Positions 23,540 to 29,842 of a stretch of DNA of 29,842 bases are shown one piece after another. The stretch spans positions 1 through 29,842 of the forward strand of contig JABMMY010000302.1 in the NCBI GenBank assembly GCA_013205415.1. Reading direction: 5' to 3'. This stretch comes from Deltaproteobacteria bacterium. Lineage in GTDB: Bacteria > Bdellovibrionota > FAC87 > UBA2466. The position numbers were made by a program, and so were the translations under genes. Every line of letters starts with the position of its first letter. Position 1 is the first letter of the stretch. The notes under the pieces were generated by a model, which saw nothing but the letters and a program-made list of their open reading frames with translations, was not told the DNA's origin and did no database searches.

Positions 23540-23573
23540 TTTATTAGCTATAACTAAAATTATAGCTAATAAA
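23540..23573. repeat. Perfect 14-bp inverted repeat with 6-bp spacer, dif-like
   Basis: Arms 23540-23553 and 23560-23573 are exactly complementary, separated by CTAAAA. The inner 28 bp (23543-23570) have the 11-6-11 layout of Xer sites: ATTAGCTATAA, CTAAAA, TTATAGCTAAT. The ATAA-N6-TTAT core is the part best conserved in known dif sites. It sits just upstream of the recombinase gene and also overlaps its likely -10 box, so an operator role is equally possible. Confidence 0.7.
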
Positions 23574-23594
23574 CCTAGATTTGGAAGGATTAAA

Positions 23595-24107
23595 ATGTTT
23601 CGATTTTCATTCTTTTTTTATGGCTGCGCAAGTTTCGCGGTTATTTTAGGGGGAATGGTAGGGTGTGCTTCAACTCCAAAAACTGAGCTTTTTTACACAC
23701 GTGTTTATGAGGGGACTTATGACGATGTGTGGCTAGCCTCTTTAAAGGCGGTTAACGATTATCCTTTAAAGGTGAGTAACAAGGATTCTGGAAAGATTAT
23801 TTCAGAATTGGTTAATGGCCCGTATAACGATCTTTTTCTAACCGTTGCAGAGCCCATAGATTTGCCTGAGAAATATAGATATTCGATTAAATTTAATTTT
23901 GCCAAATTACAAACGGAAGATAATCGGCCCTTAGTCAGAATTCGTCTAATTAAGGACCTGGAGCAGTTTCACGATTTTTATACCGGTTGGTTACCCTCTC
24001 CATCGGATGGCTTAGAGGAGAAATTATTACTATATCGCATTGATCATATTTTAAAGATGGAAACCCAATTAACCCGTGAACTGGAAAAGGCGCCGGAAGC
24101 GAATTGA
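23595..24107 (+). CDS. Lipoprotein of unknown function
   Basis: The signal sequence ends in GGMVGCAS, a lipobox with Cys24, so the mature protein is a lipoprotein. After a short linker comes TYDDVWLASLKAVND, then strands such as KIISELVNG, the arrangement of a small alpha/beta fold that often binds to the envelope (compare BamC-type or DUF-type lipoproteins with a Y-D-x-V-W helix). The last 30 residues are a charged helix. GGAAGGA stands five bases before the ATG, a strong ribosome-binding site. It diverges from the recombinase across the inverted repeat. No catalytic motif is visible and I do not assign a family. Confidence 0.65.
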   Translation: MFRFSFFFYGCASFAVILGGMVGCASTPKTELFYTRVYEGTYDDVWLASLKAVNDYPLKVSNKDSGKIISELVNGPYNDLFLTVAEPIDLPEKYRYSIKFNFAKLQTEDNRPLVRIRLIKDLEQFHDFYTGWLPSPSDGLEEKLLLYRIDHILKMETQLTRELEKAPEAN

Positions 24108-24111
24108 GAAG

Positions 24112-24951
24112 TTAAGCCTTTTTTCTTATGGGACCCTTTTTCTCAGAGGTTAGCGATTCGATCTCATTTAGAAGCTCCTCTAAACTTTTTTCACTAGAGG
24201 CATCGATAAGGACCTCCGAGGGAGAGATGTTTTCCACAACCTTTGGAATGATATTCATCTCTGGAGCCATAGGAATCTGAGTCGTCTGTGGGGCCGATAC
24301 CTCTAATGGTTGAGCGTTGATCGTCGATTTTAGCTCATTTTCTACCGACCTCTGAAGTTCAATTTTAGCCTCTAGTAGTTTTGTCTGAGACTCCAGTTGA
24401 GATGTGTGTTCTTGAATTTTAACCACCTCCTCTTTAAAGGATCTATTTTCAGCTTTTAACTGCGTTAATGATCCTATCTCCTCCTTTAAAATATCAAATT
24501 CGAGCAGATTAGCCTCTAACGATTTAATCTTCTCCTCAGTCTCTTTATTTGTTTTTTGAAGCTCCTCCATCTTTATTTTTTCAGGCCCGAATAGGTTTTT
24601 CTTTTCGGCTTCTAAATTAGAAACCTTAGCCTCCAGATCCTTTATAAGATCTAAATGAACTTCACTTAATTTATTAAGAGGATCTGTAAAACCCATTGGC
24701 ATGTCTGAGTTTACTAATGCTACATCCTGTTTCATGAATAGGTTTTGATTCTCAATAACACTCTCAGTGACTCTGCCGGCTACCTCATTCCCATAGTCTG
24801 GAAGGATCGCCTCTGAAGACTCTGCATTTCTTATCCTTTTAAAGTAAAACCAAAGGGCGGTGAGAGATAACCCTGAAATAATAAAAAGCTGTGTGAGTAA
24901 TAAGACTAAGTAAAGAGTGGAACCATATAAGGTAGAACTTAAAAATTTCAT
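24112..24951 (-). CDS. Single-pass membrane protein with long coiled coil
   Basis: Residues 5-32 (STLYGSTLYLVLLLTQLFII and on) form one transmembrane helix, followed by a basic KRIR, which places the rest in the cytoplasm by the positive-inside rule. Residues about 95-210 are a continuous heptad-like coiled coil rich in Glu, Lys and Leu, and the C-terminus is a proline-rich linker and an acidic helix ending in basic KKGPIRKKA. No enzymatic domain is seen. The ATG at 24951 is preferred over a TTG at 24975. A perfect TATAAT lies six bases upstream of the ATG, inside the 3' end of the ribosome-rescue gene, so a leaderless transcript is possible. Function unknown, perhaps a scaffold. Confidence 0.6.
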   Translation of the reverse strand: MKFLSSTLYGSTLYLVLLLTQLFIISGLSLTALWFYFKRIRNAESSEAILPDYGNEVAGRVTESVIENQNLFMKQDVALVNSDMPMGFTDPLNKLSEVHLDLIKDLEAKVSNLEAEKKNLFGPEKIKMEELQKTNKETEEKIKSLEANLLEFDILKEEIGSLTQLKAENRSFKEEVVKIQEHTSQLESQTKLLEAKIELQRSVENELKSTINAQPLEVSAPQTTQIPMAPEMNIIPKVVENISPSEVLIDASSEKSLEELLNEIESLTSEKKGPIRKKA

Positions 24952-24964
24952 GATTACATTATAC

Positions 24965-25300
24965 CTAACTTTCAATATCGGCTCTAGTGAGCCGACGAGT
25001 TTCTTTTTTCTTTGCCCCTATTTTTTTGGTCGCCAGCCTTTTATTAACCGATCCCCTAGTTTTTTTTGTAGCAACTCTTACTTTAGGTTTATGAAATAAC
25101 AATTCAAGTTTACTCGTTAATCTCTCTAGAGCGGCGACACGATTTTGCTCTTGGCTTCTACGTTCAGTAGCGGTTACGACTAAACCGGTGGGTAAATGCT
25201 TGACTCTCACCCCACTCATTCTCTTGTTTCTATTTTGACCGCCAGGGCCACTACCCTTTACATGAGTGATCTCAAGGTCTTCATCTCTAATAATAATCAT
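24965..25300 (-). CDS. ArfB/RF-like ribosome rescue factor
   Basis: This 111-residue protein keeps the GGQ loop, HVKGSGPGGQNRNK (Gly20-Gly21-Gln22), which hydrolyses the peptidyl-tRNA ester in class I release factors. VKHLPTGLVVTATERRSQEQNR is the conserved RF-1 domain that follows. The C-terminus is a basic tail (KKTRGSVNKRLATKK), as in ArfB (YaeJ) and ICT1, which place it in the empty mRNA channel. It lacks the codon-recognition domains of RF1/RF2, so a role in releasing stalled ribosomes fits. It is shorter than E. coli ArfB (140). Other short RF-like families cannot be excluded. It is immediately upstream of the coiled-coil gene on the same strand. Confidence 0.8.
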   Translation of the reverse strand: MIIIRDEDLEITHVKGSGPGGQNRNKRMSGVRVKHLPTGLVVTATERRSQEQNRVAALERLTSKLELLFHKPKVRVATKKTRGSVNKRLATKKIGAKKKETRRLTRADIES

Positions 25301-25417
25301 CTTTCTAGCATAGCAATATTTGGACTGGGAATCTAGTTTGGAGACACCCCTATTTTTATCATCTTTTAGACGATAAAAAAGGATCGGTATAGGCCTAGCT
25401 ATGGTAAAATTATCACA

Positions 25418-25449
25418 AGGGTCTGTGGCGAAATATTGCCACAGGCCCT
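25418..25449 (+). promoter_or_regulatory. Strong hairpin in the leader of the polysaccharide operon
   Basis: AGGGTCTGTGGC (25418-25429) pairs with GCCACAGGCCCT (25438-25449), 12 bp with one G-U, and an 8-base loop. No T-run follows on either strand, so it is not a standard terminator. It lies about 145 bases before the Wzc-like gene. Confidence 0.55.
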
Positions 25450-25487
25450 AAGCCTTACTTAAAATTTCAGAACTCAAACTATTAATA

Positions 25488-25577
25488 ACACCTAGCGCAT
25501 CATTGACGCGGCTAACAATGTGATGAAATCTTCATTATTCACTCATTGTTTCTTCACAATTGACCGTTACTAGGTGT
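25488..25577 (+). promoter_or_regulatory. Nested stem-loop leader upstream of the Wzc-like gene
   Basis: Three concentric stems can be drawn: ACACCTAG (25488-25495) with CTAGGTGT (25570-25577), AACAATG (25514-25520) with CATTGTT (25544-25550), and an apical TGATGAA/TTCATTA pairing with one G-U. The internal loops are nearly symmetric (18 and 19 bases). The element ends 17 bases before the start codon, so it would be placed to control translation if transcribed. It could also be a DNA operator. I do not recognise a known RNA family. Confidence 0.5.
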
Positions 25578-25594
25578 GAGGCCTTTGGAAACTT

Positions 25595-27724
25595 ATGTAT
25601 CAAGCACCTGTAAATGAATTTCACGTTCTATTAAAAGCTCTAGGGTACCTGCGTACTCATTGGTGGCTTTTTCTTTTGGAAATTTTTGTTCTCTACGGTA
25701 TCTCGCTACACAAATTTCATAAAACTCCTCCTGTTTATGAATCCGATGCGACCCTTCTTATTGACACTACTCGTCGACAAATTTATCAGACGGTTTTAAC
25801 CTCCGCGAGCACTATGAATAATGCTAGGAAGCAAAACATGGTTCATTTGTTATCGAGCCAAGATGTCTTGGAACGGTTTAGAAATCAGCTGACTGAGATT
25901 TATAATGAAGGGCAACCTGCTTATCTAAAGCCTTTATTTCCTGGTGGAGTGGCCTACCCTGCTGGAGTCTTGCGCAGTTGGGTTTCTTTGAGTTGGGATA
26001 AACATAGTGATATTTATAGTATTCACTGCACCTCTAACAATGCAGATTCTGCACATGCTTTGTGTTTAGGTTATCTTAATACCATTCAAAACTACTATCC
26101 TGAAATTGGTCAAAGAGAATCTTTGTTAAAAAGAGACTTTTTAACACGCCAAATTTCAAGTTTTGTGAATCAGATCAAAGAAAAAGAACAGACTATCGTC
26201 GATTACCAAAGAAATAATGCAGAATTTATTAATTTCTTAAATCTAGCTACAGATAATCAAGGAATACAGAAACTACGAACCGATAAAAGTAATATTTCTC
26301 ATCGCATGATCACCAATCGGGCTATTTACAAACTTATTTTAACTATTCCTCGCGCAAAAAAAGGTGAACATACGGCGAGAACCACCAGTATAGCTGTGCT
26401 CACGCAAAGAGTTACGGAACTGCAATATCAACTGAACCTAACCGAGCAGTCTAACCATCCCGACAGAGAGGGACGAATCCAACTTATTCGACATGAATTA
26501 GAGGAGGTAACTTCTAAGCTAGGGCATCTCAACGAAGAGGAGGTACAAACCTTCATGAGAACTCCGCTCCCGACAGCCGACGTAAGACAGAAGGTGGCCT
26601 CTCTTGAATTAGAGTACAAAGCCGATGAGATGAAGCTTGCTAATACTGAGAAAGAGATCGGATTATTCGGTCAGAAAGAGCAACTTTTCAATCAGCAACG
26701 CTTACAATACGAGCGTTTTTTCATGGAGCTTAACCATAAGAAAAAGCTTCTTACCAACCTGTATCAAAAACAACAGGAGACAGAATTAGAACTTTCCGCA
26801 GGAGGAGCTGAAATATTCAGACTTCAGGAACCCACCCGTTCAGGAGTTAGAGTGGCTCCGCTGCTTTCAAAACATATGTACGGATCACTTTCTTTAAGTA
26901 TCTTTGTAATCGCTATCTCAGTGATTATCTTAATCGCAGGTTTTCCACGTTTAGATAGTGAAGCTGAAGTCCATAGACTTAATTTACCTGTAATTGGAAA
27001 GGTACCTCTCATCAGAAAGCAAGGGGCAACAGAGGATCTTCCCGCCTACTCTCTCGAATATCTAAAGATTATGAATTATAGAATTATGAGGGAGATGAAG
27101 GAGGCGAAGTGTCCGATCATTGTGGTGAGTTCTCCTCATGCGAGAGAAGGCAAAAGCACCGTTACCCATTTTCTAAGCCTGGCATCGCAAAACTCAGTTA
27201 GAAAAACACTTTTAATTGATGGTGACCTACTCACTTCACATCCCAATAAGTTCTTTGGTGTCGTCGAGGATCACACGCCTGGACTAAAATCTATTTTGGA
27301 AAATCCTGATAACACCGATTATCAAGCCTTTATTGTTAAGACCAGTTATGAAGGGGTCTATTTTTTACCTCGCGGTGGCCGCTTCGATCCCGGTGTGCTT
27401 CCTAACTTCACTAAACCGATGGAACAGGTTCTTTCTTCTTTAAGAAAACAGTACGATACTATTTATATTGATACGCCTCCTTTATTCTCCTCAAACTTGG
27501 CTCACCAATGGTCGGGCCTAGGAGATTTGATCGTTCTTGTGGCTCGGATTTTTCATACACGCCCAAAGGACATTGTAGAGGCTATTCAAACCTGTAAAGT
27601 TTTCTCAAAAGCTCCAGTAGGACTTGCGCTGAATTGTATTAGGTTATCAGGACCTAATAAGAGAGCCTCAAACTACTACTTCTCTAAAAAGAAACCAGCA
27701 CCTCCGCCAAGGTTAGCTGCTTAA
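25595..27724 (+). CDS. Wzc-like polysaccharide co-polymerase/BY-kinase
   Basis: This 709-residue inner-membrane protein controls exopolysaccharide or capsule chain length and export. The N-terminal Wzz domain has a transmembrane helix at about residues 20-38. A long periplasmic coiled coil follows (residues about 180-400), then a second transmembrane helix at about 430-452. The cytoplasmic BY-kinase domain has Walker A SPHAREGKST (513-522), Walker A' LLIDGDL near 540 and Walker B IYIDTPP near 625. The C-terminal tail has a Tyr pair (SNYYFSKKK) rather than the usual long Tyr cluster, so autophosphorylation capacity may be small. Two short genes follow in the same direction within 10 bp and with overlap, forming an operon. 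Confidence 0.85.
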   Translation: MYQAPVNEFHVLLKALGYLRTHWWLFLLEIFVLYGISLHKFHKTPPVYESDATLLIDTTRRQIYQTVLTSASTMNNARKQNMVHLLSSQDVLERFRNQLTEIYNEGQPAYLKPLFPGGVAYPAGVLRSWVSLSWDKHSDIYSIHCTSNNADSAHALCLGYLNTIQNYYPEIGQRESLLKRDFLTRQISSFVNQIKEKEQTIVDYQRNNAEFINFLNLATDNQGIQKLRTDKSNISHRMITNRAIYKLILTIPRAKKGEHTARTTSIAVLTQRVTELQYQLNLTEQSNHPDREGRIQLIRHELEEVTSKLGHLNEEEVQTFMRTPLPTADVRQKVASLELEYKADEMKLANTEKEIGLFGQKEQLFNQQRLQYERFFMELNHKKKLLTNLYQKQQETELELSAGGAEIFRLQEPTRSGVRVAPLLSKHMYGSLSLSIFVIAISVIILIAGFPRLDSEAEVHRLNLPVIGKVPLIRKQGATEDLPAYSLEYLKIMNYRIMREMKEAKCPIIVVSSPHAREGKSTVTHFLSLASQNSVRKTLLIDGDLLTSHPNKFFGVVEDHTPGLKSILENPDNTDYQAFIVKTSYEGVYFLPRGGRFDPGVLPNFTKPMEQVLSSLRKQYDTIYIDTPPLFSSNLAHQWSGLGDLIVLVARIFHTRPKDIVEAIQTCKVFSKAPVGLALNCIRLSGPNKRASNYYFSKKKPAPPPRLAA

Positions 27725-27733
27725 GGAATACTA

Positions 27734-28774
27734 ATGAAGAAAATTAACCGTTCCTTTGGACAAGTTATTTTACTGGCTGGAATCGTTACCTTTCTATTTC
27801 TTGGTTCATTTTCCGTTAGAGCGGAAAATGAACCTCAAAATAAGCTAGCTATCATCACGACTACCGATAAAACTGAATTGGGAATTGCACAATTTTTACA
27901 AGATGAATTAGCTAAAGCCGCTGCCAATACCAATCTATTTCAGACCTACGCAGCTAACTATTCCATTACCGCTTTTAGTGAAGCTGAAATATTGGCCGAT
28001 TTCCAACAGGTCGGTTCCAATATTATTGGCTTTGTGTACCTAGAAAACACTCGCCTCTCCATCTTCCTTTTTGATGCTAGTCGCCCCAAAGAATATATCG
28101 TGAGTGCTCAAAATTTCACTACCGCTGAGGGAGCCACGCCGGTAGAGGCTGAAATTAGGGCGAGTTTTAATACTGCATTTCAGGAGGTAATATCTAGTTT
28201 TGTAGCCAAACAGTACCAAGCGCTTCCAGGAAGCCAGCCAGAATCTAATTTCATTGCACAGGAGGAGGTCTACACCCCTCAGTTTGCACAGGTTGATGTA
28301 AAAAAATTATATCGAGAGCTTTCTTCACTAGAACAAAAACCGTTCTACGTTAGCGCTAATATAGGGATGTCTCGTTTTGAAACTCTCTCTGCAACCTCGA
28401 CAAAATCTTTCGCAAGCACGGTAAATATTGGAGCTCTTTTGGGTTATCAATTCATCCCTGCGCTTTCGGTTGAATTGGGAGCGGATGCCTTCACCCACTT
28501 CATGTTGCATAGTGAATTACGACTTCACCTTCCCATCGGTCAAAAATATGTAGCATGCTCACTGTCGGCGGGAGGTGCTCGATTCATGAGCCAACCCACA
28601 GAAAATTTAGGTTACGCGGGAAGTAATATGATCACGCAGGGAACCATGGTCTATGGCCCAGGCTTTAGTATAGACATCCCCTTAATAGGACTTAATATTC
28701 GCGCCGAAGGGCGCTACTACACTGGAAAGACCTCAGTTTTTTTAGGAACCTATGGAATTGTTTATTCCTTGTGA
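27734..28774 (+). CDS. Exported protein with probable C-terminal outer-membrane beta-barrel
   Basis: The signal peptide ends at SVRA before ENEPQNK. Residues 35-160 make a soluble alpha/beta domain with LAIITTTDKTELGIAQFLQDE, of a kind I cannot name. From about residue 203 to the end, short amphipathic strands alternate (FYVSANIGMSR, VNIGALLGYQF, LSVELGADAF, LRLHLPIG, and so on), ending in GTYGIVYSL with an aromatic near the C-terminus, as expected of a small eight-strand outer-membrane barrel. AAGGA stands seven bases before the ATG and overlaps the stop codon of the Wzc-like gene. Its place between the co-polymerase and the transglycosylase suggests a role in polysaccharide export across the outer membrane, but this is inferred from position only. 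Confidence 0.6.
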   Translation: MKKINRSFGQVILLAGIVTFLFLGSFSVRAENEPQNKLAIITTTDKTELGIAQFLQDELAKAAANTNLFQTYAANYSITAFSEAEILADFQQVGSNIIGFVYLENTRLSIFLFDASRPKEYIVSAQNFTTAEGATPVEAEIRASFNTAFQEVISSFVAKQYQALPGSQPESNFIAQEEVYTPQFAQVDVKKLYRELSSLEQKPFYVSANIGMSRFETLSATSTKSFASTVNIGALLGYQFIPALSVELGADAFTHFMLHSELRLHLPIGQKYVACSLSAGGARFMSQPTENLGYAGSNMITQGTMVYGPGFSIDIPLIGLNIRAEGRYYTGKTSVFLGTYGIVYSL

Positions 28775-29244
28775 GATCCTTTGCTCTTATTCTTGGTTCT
28801 ATTATTTTGTTTATATCCATTTCAGTTTTCGCTACTGCATCCCCCTCCTCCTCCCTTCTTGAAAGTATTAAAGATGCCGCAAAACGATCTTCATTAGATC
28901 CTAAGCTTGTTGAAGCTGTCGTTGCTGTCGAATCTAACTTTAACCCCTATGCAACTTCACATAAAGGGGCCATGGGACTCATGCAGGTCATGCCTTCGAC
29001 TGCAGATGACTGTGAAGTCCACGAACCTTACCACGCCGTTAATAATCTAATGGGCGCCTGTGAGTGTTTGAGAAGGTTAATTAATAGATATGAAGGGAAC
29101 TTAAAATGGGCATTGGCCGCTTATAACGCTGGGCCTACTAACGTAGATCGGTATCAAGGAATTCCACCCTTCCCTGAAACTCAAAGCTATGTTGCAAAAA
29201 TTCTGAAAAAGTACACACACCTAAAGCGAAGAAAACATCCTTAA
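28771..29244 (+). CDS. Lytic transglycosylase (SLT domain)
   Basis: This 157-residue secreted muramidase-like enzyme cleaves peptidoglycan with formation of anhydromuramic ends. The signal peptide is SFALILGSIILFISISVFATA. The catalytic Glu is in VVAVESNFNPYA, followed by KGAMGLMQVMPSTA and LKWALAAYNAGPTNVDRYQGIP, the three SLT signatures in proper order. The start is GTG 28771, which overlaps the previous stop as GTGA. Small SLT enzymes often open the sacculus for secretion or polysaccharide export machines, which fits the operon. Compared with Slt70 or MltC it is only the bare catalytic domain. Confidence 0.92.
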   Translation: MRSFALILGSIILFISISVFATASPSSSLLESIKDAAKRSSLDPKLVEAVVAVESNFNPYATSHKGAMGLMQVMPSTADDCEVHEPYHAVNNLMGACECLRRLINRYEGNLKWALAAYNAGPTNVDRYQGIPPFPETQSYVAKILKKYTHLKRRKHP

Positions 29245-29274
29245 GATATTCCAATTCAGACTAAGGGCCTGCCT

Positions 29275-29306
29275 CGCCAATTAGGCAATTAATTTTGCCT
29301 CTGGCG
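29275..29306. repeat. Inverted repeat between converging genes
   Basis: AGGCAA (29283-29288) and TTGCCT (29295-29300) pair around TTAATT, and CGCCA (29275-29279) pairs with TGGCG (29302-29306) outside. The stem may end the transglycosylase operon and fliW, though no clear T-run follows. Confidence 0.4.
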
Positions 29307-29354
29307 CTAAGATTCAGATCTCTCTTGAGACTTAAATCACAGTAATTTTATCGA

Positions 29355-29842
29355 TTATATATTTTTGGTGAGGGTATCCATTTCCTCGGTGATACGAATA
29401 GCTTGATAGGATGTGGTATCGGTTGATGGGAAAATCGTTCTCTCATTGCTAGCACAATGCTGCTGCAAATCTGGAAAAATAGATTTTCTAATCGGATAGT
29501 CCTGAGAGTGTAAAATCACCTGTTTGGCAATCCGCTTTTTAAGATTGATTACAATAGGTGCTTTCAAATTAGCTGTCATTTTTGTGGGGTCTGTGGGAAT
29601 CGTAATAATACAAAACACTTTTCCACCCGTCATATTAGTTTCGAGTTTCAAACTCTTTCTATCCTCATCCTCTAATTCCACTTTATAATTTCGCTCTAAA
29701 ATTTGCGGCTCTAGTAGGGGAAACGCCACACTTGGCTTTTTCACAGCCTGTAGCCAAAGGAAAAGAGAATCATCAGCTCTTTCTACAAGAACATAAGAAT
29801 CAATTTTTGAAAAACCAAGCATTCCCTCAGCAAATGTAATTA
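29355..29842 (-). CDS. fliW: Flagellar assembly factor FliW, 5'-truncated by window edge
   Basis: The frame stays open to the window edge: the residues before ATG 29822 read ITFAEG, so that codon is internal and the motif ITFAEGMLGFSKIDSYVLV is the typical FliW opening. FLWLQAVKKPSVAFPLLEP and LKAPIVINLKKRIAKQVILH are further family signatures. FliW binds flagellin and CsrA, linking flagellin level to translation. After the usual end (about YPIRKSIF) there is a C-terminal extension of some 35 residues with NERTIFPSTDTTSYQ, which the shorter B. subtilis type lacks. The csrA gene that usually follows fliW is absent; the convergent envelope operon lies there instead. Confidence 0.85.
   Translation of the reverse strand, partial: ITFAEGMLGFSKIDSYVLVERADDSLFLWLQAVKKPSVAFPLLEPQILERNYKVELEDEDRKSLKLETNMTGGKVFCIITIPTDPTKMTANLKAPIVINLKKRIAKQVILHSQDYPIRKSIFPDLQQHCASNERTIFPSTDTTSYQAIRITEEMDTLTKNI

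Overview
The window looks like a chromosomal segment of a free-living or predatory Gram-negative bacterium with mid-40s GC by eye. Lipoproteins with clear lipoboxes, a Wzc-type polysaccharide co-polymerase, a beta-barrel-like protein, a secreted lytic transglycosylase and FliW all point to a diderm. The mix of a eukaryote-like kynurenine pathway, FliW and many secreted orphan proteins would fit Bdellovibrionota or a related deltaproteobacterial lineage. That placement is an inference from gene content only.

Layout. Bases 1-3650 hold a membrane glycosyltransferase cut by the window edge, a small exported DcrB/PsbP-like protein, a YihY/BrkB membrane protein and a GT1 glycosyltransferase. Bases 3670-8241 hold a tightly coupled minus-strand operon, haaO - ACMSD - kynU - kmo - rhodanese. 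It converts kynurenine through 3-hydroxykynurenine, 3-hydroxyanthranilate and aminocarboxymuconate semialdehyde to aminomuconate semialdehyde. A divergent thioredoxin-fold protein follows (8395-8949).

Bases 9122-14863 are an accessory island. It contains a secreted proline-tailed protein (9122), a DUF4143-type ATPase, and a secreted protein-kinase-like gene whose true 5' end lies upstream of its first ordinary start codon. It also holds the 3' remnant of a second copy of the 9122 gene, an orphan exported protein and a collagen-like lipoprotein. The 77-bp repeat shared by the two proline-tail copies brackets the ATPase and kinase.

Bases 14961-21645 form a one-carbon/methyl block. It has a tRNA(CAT), a dimethylglycine/sarcosine dehydrogenase-like FAD-GcvT protein overlapped by a choline-kinase-like gene, the rRNA helicase DbpA, and ahcY with a recognisable SAH riboswitch in its leader. 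A bidirectional terminator separates dbpA and ahcY.

Bases 21716-25300 hold a GST-fold protein, an Xer-like tyrosine recombinase next to a perfect 11-6-11 inverted repeat resembling a dif site, a lipoprotein, a coiled-coil membrane protein and an ArfB/RF-like ribosome rescue factor. Bases 25400-29244 hold a structured leader followed by an envelope operon of Wzc-like kinase, beta-barrel-like protein and lytic transglycosylase. The window ends inside fliW.

The most interesting items are the dif-like site beside its putative recombinase, the ATPase/secreted-kinase pair placed inside a duplicated secreted-protein gene, the SAH riboswitch, and the nested stem-loop leader of the polysaccharide operon.
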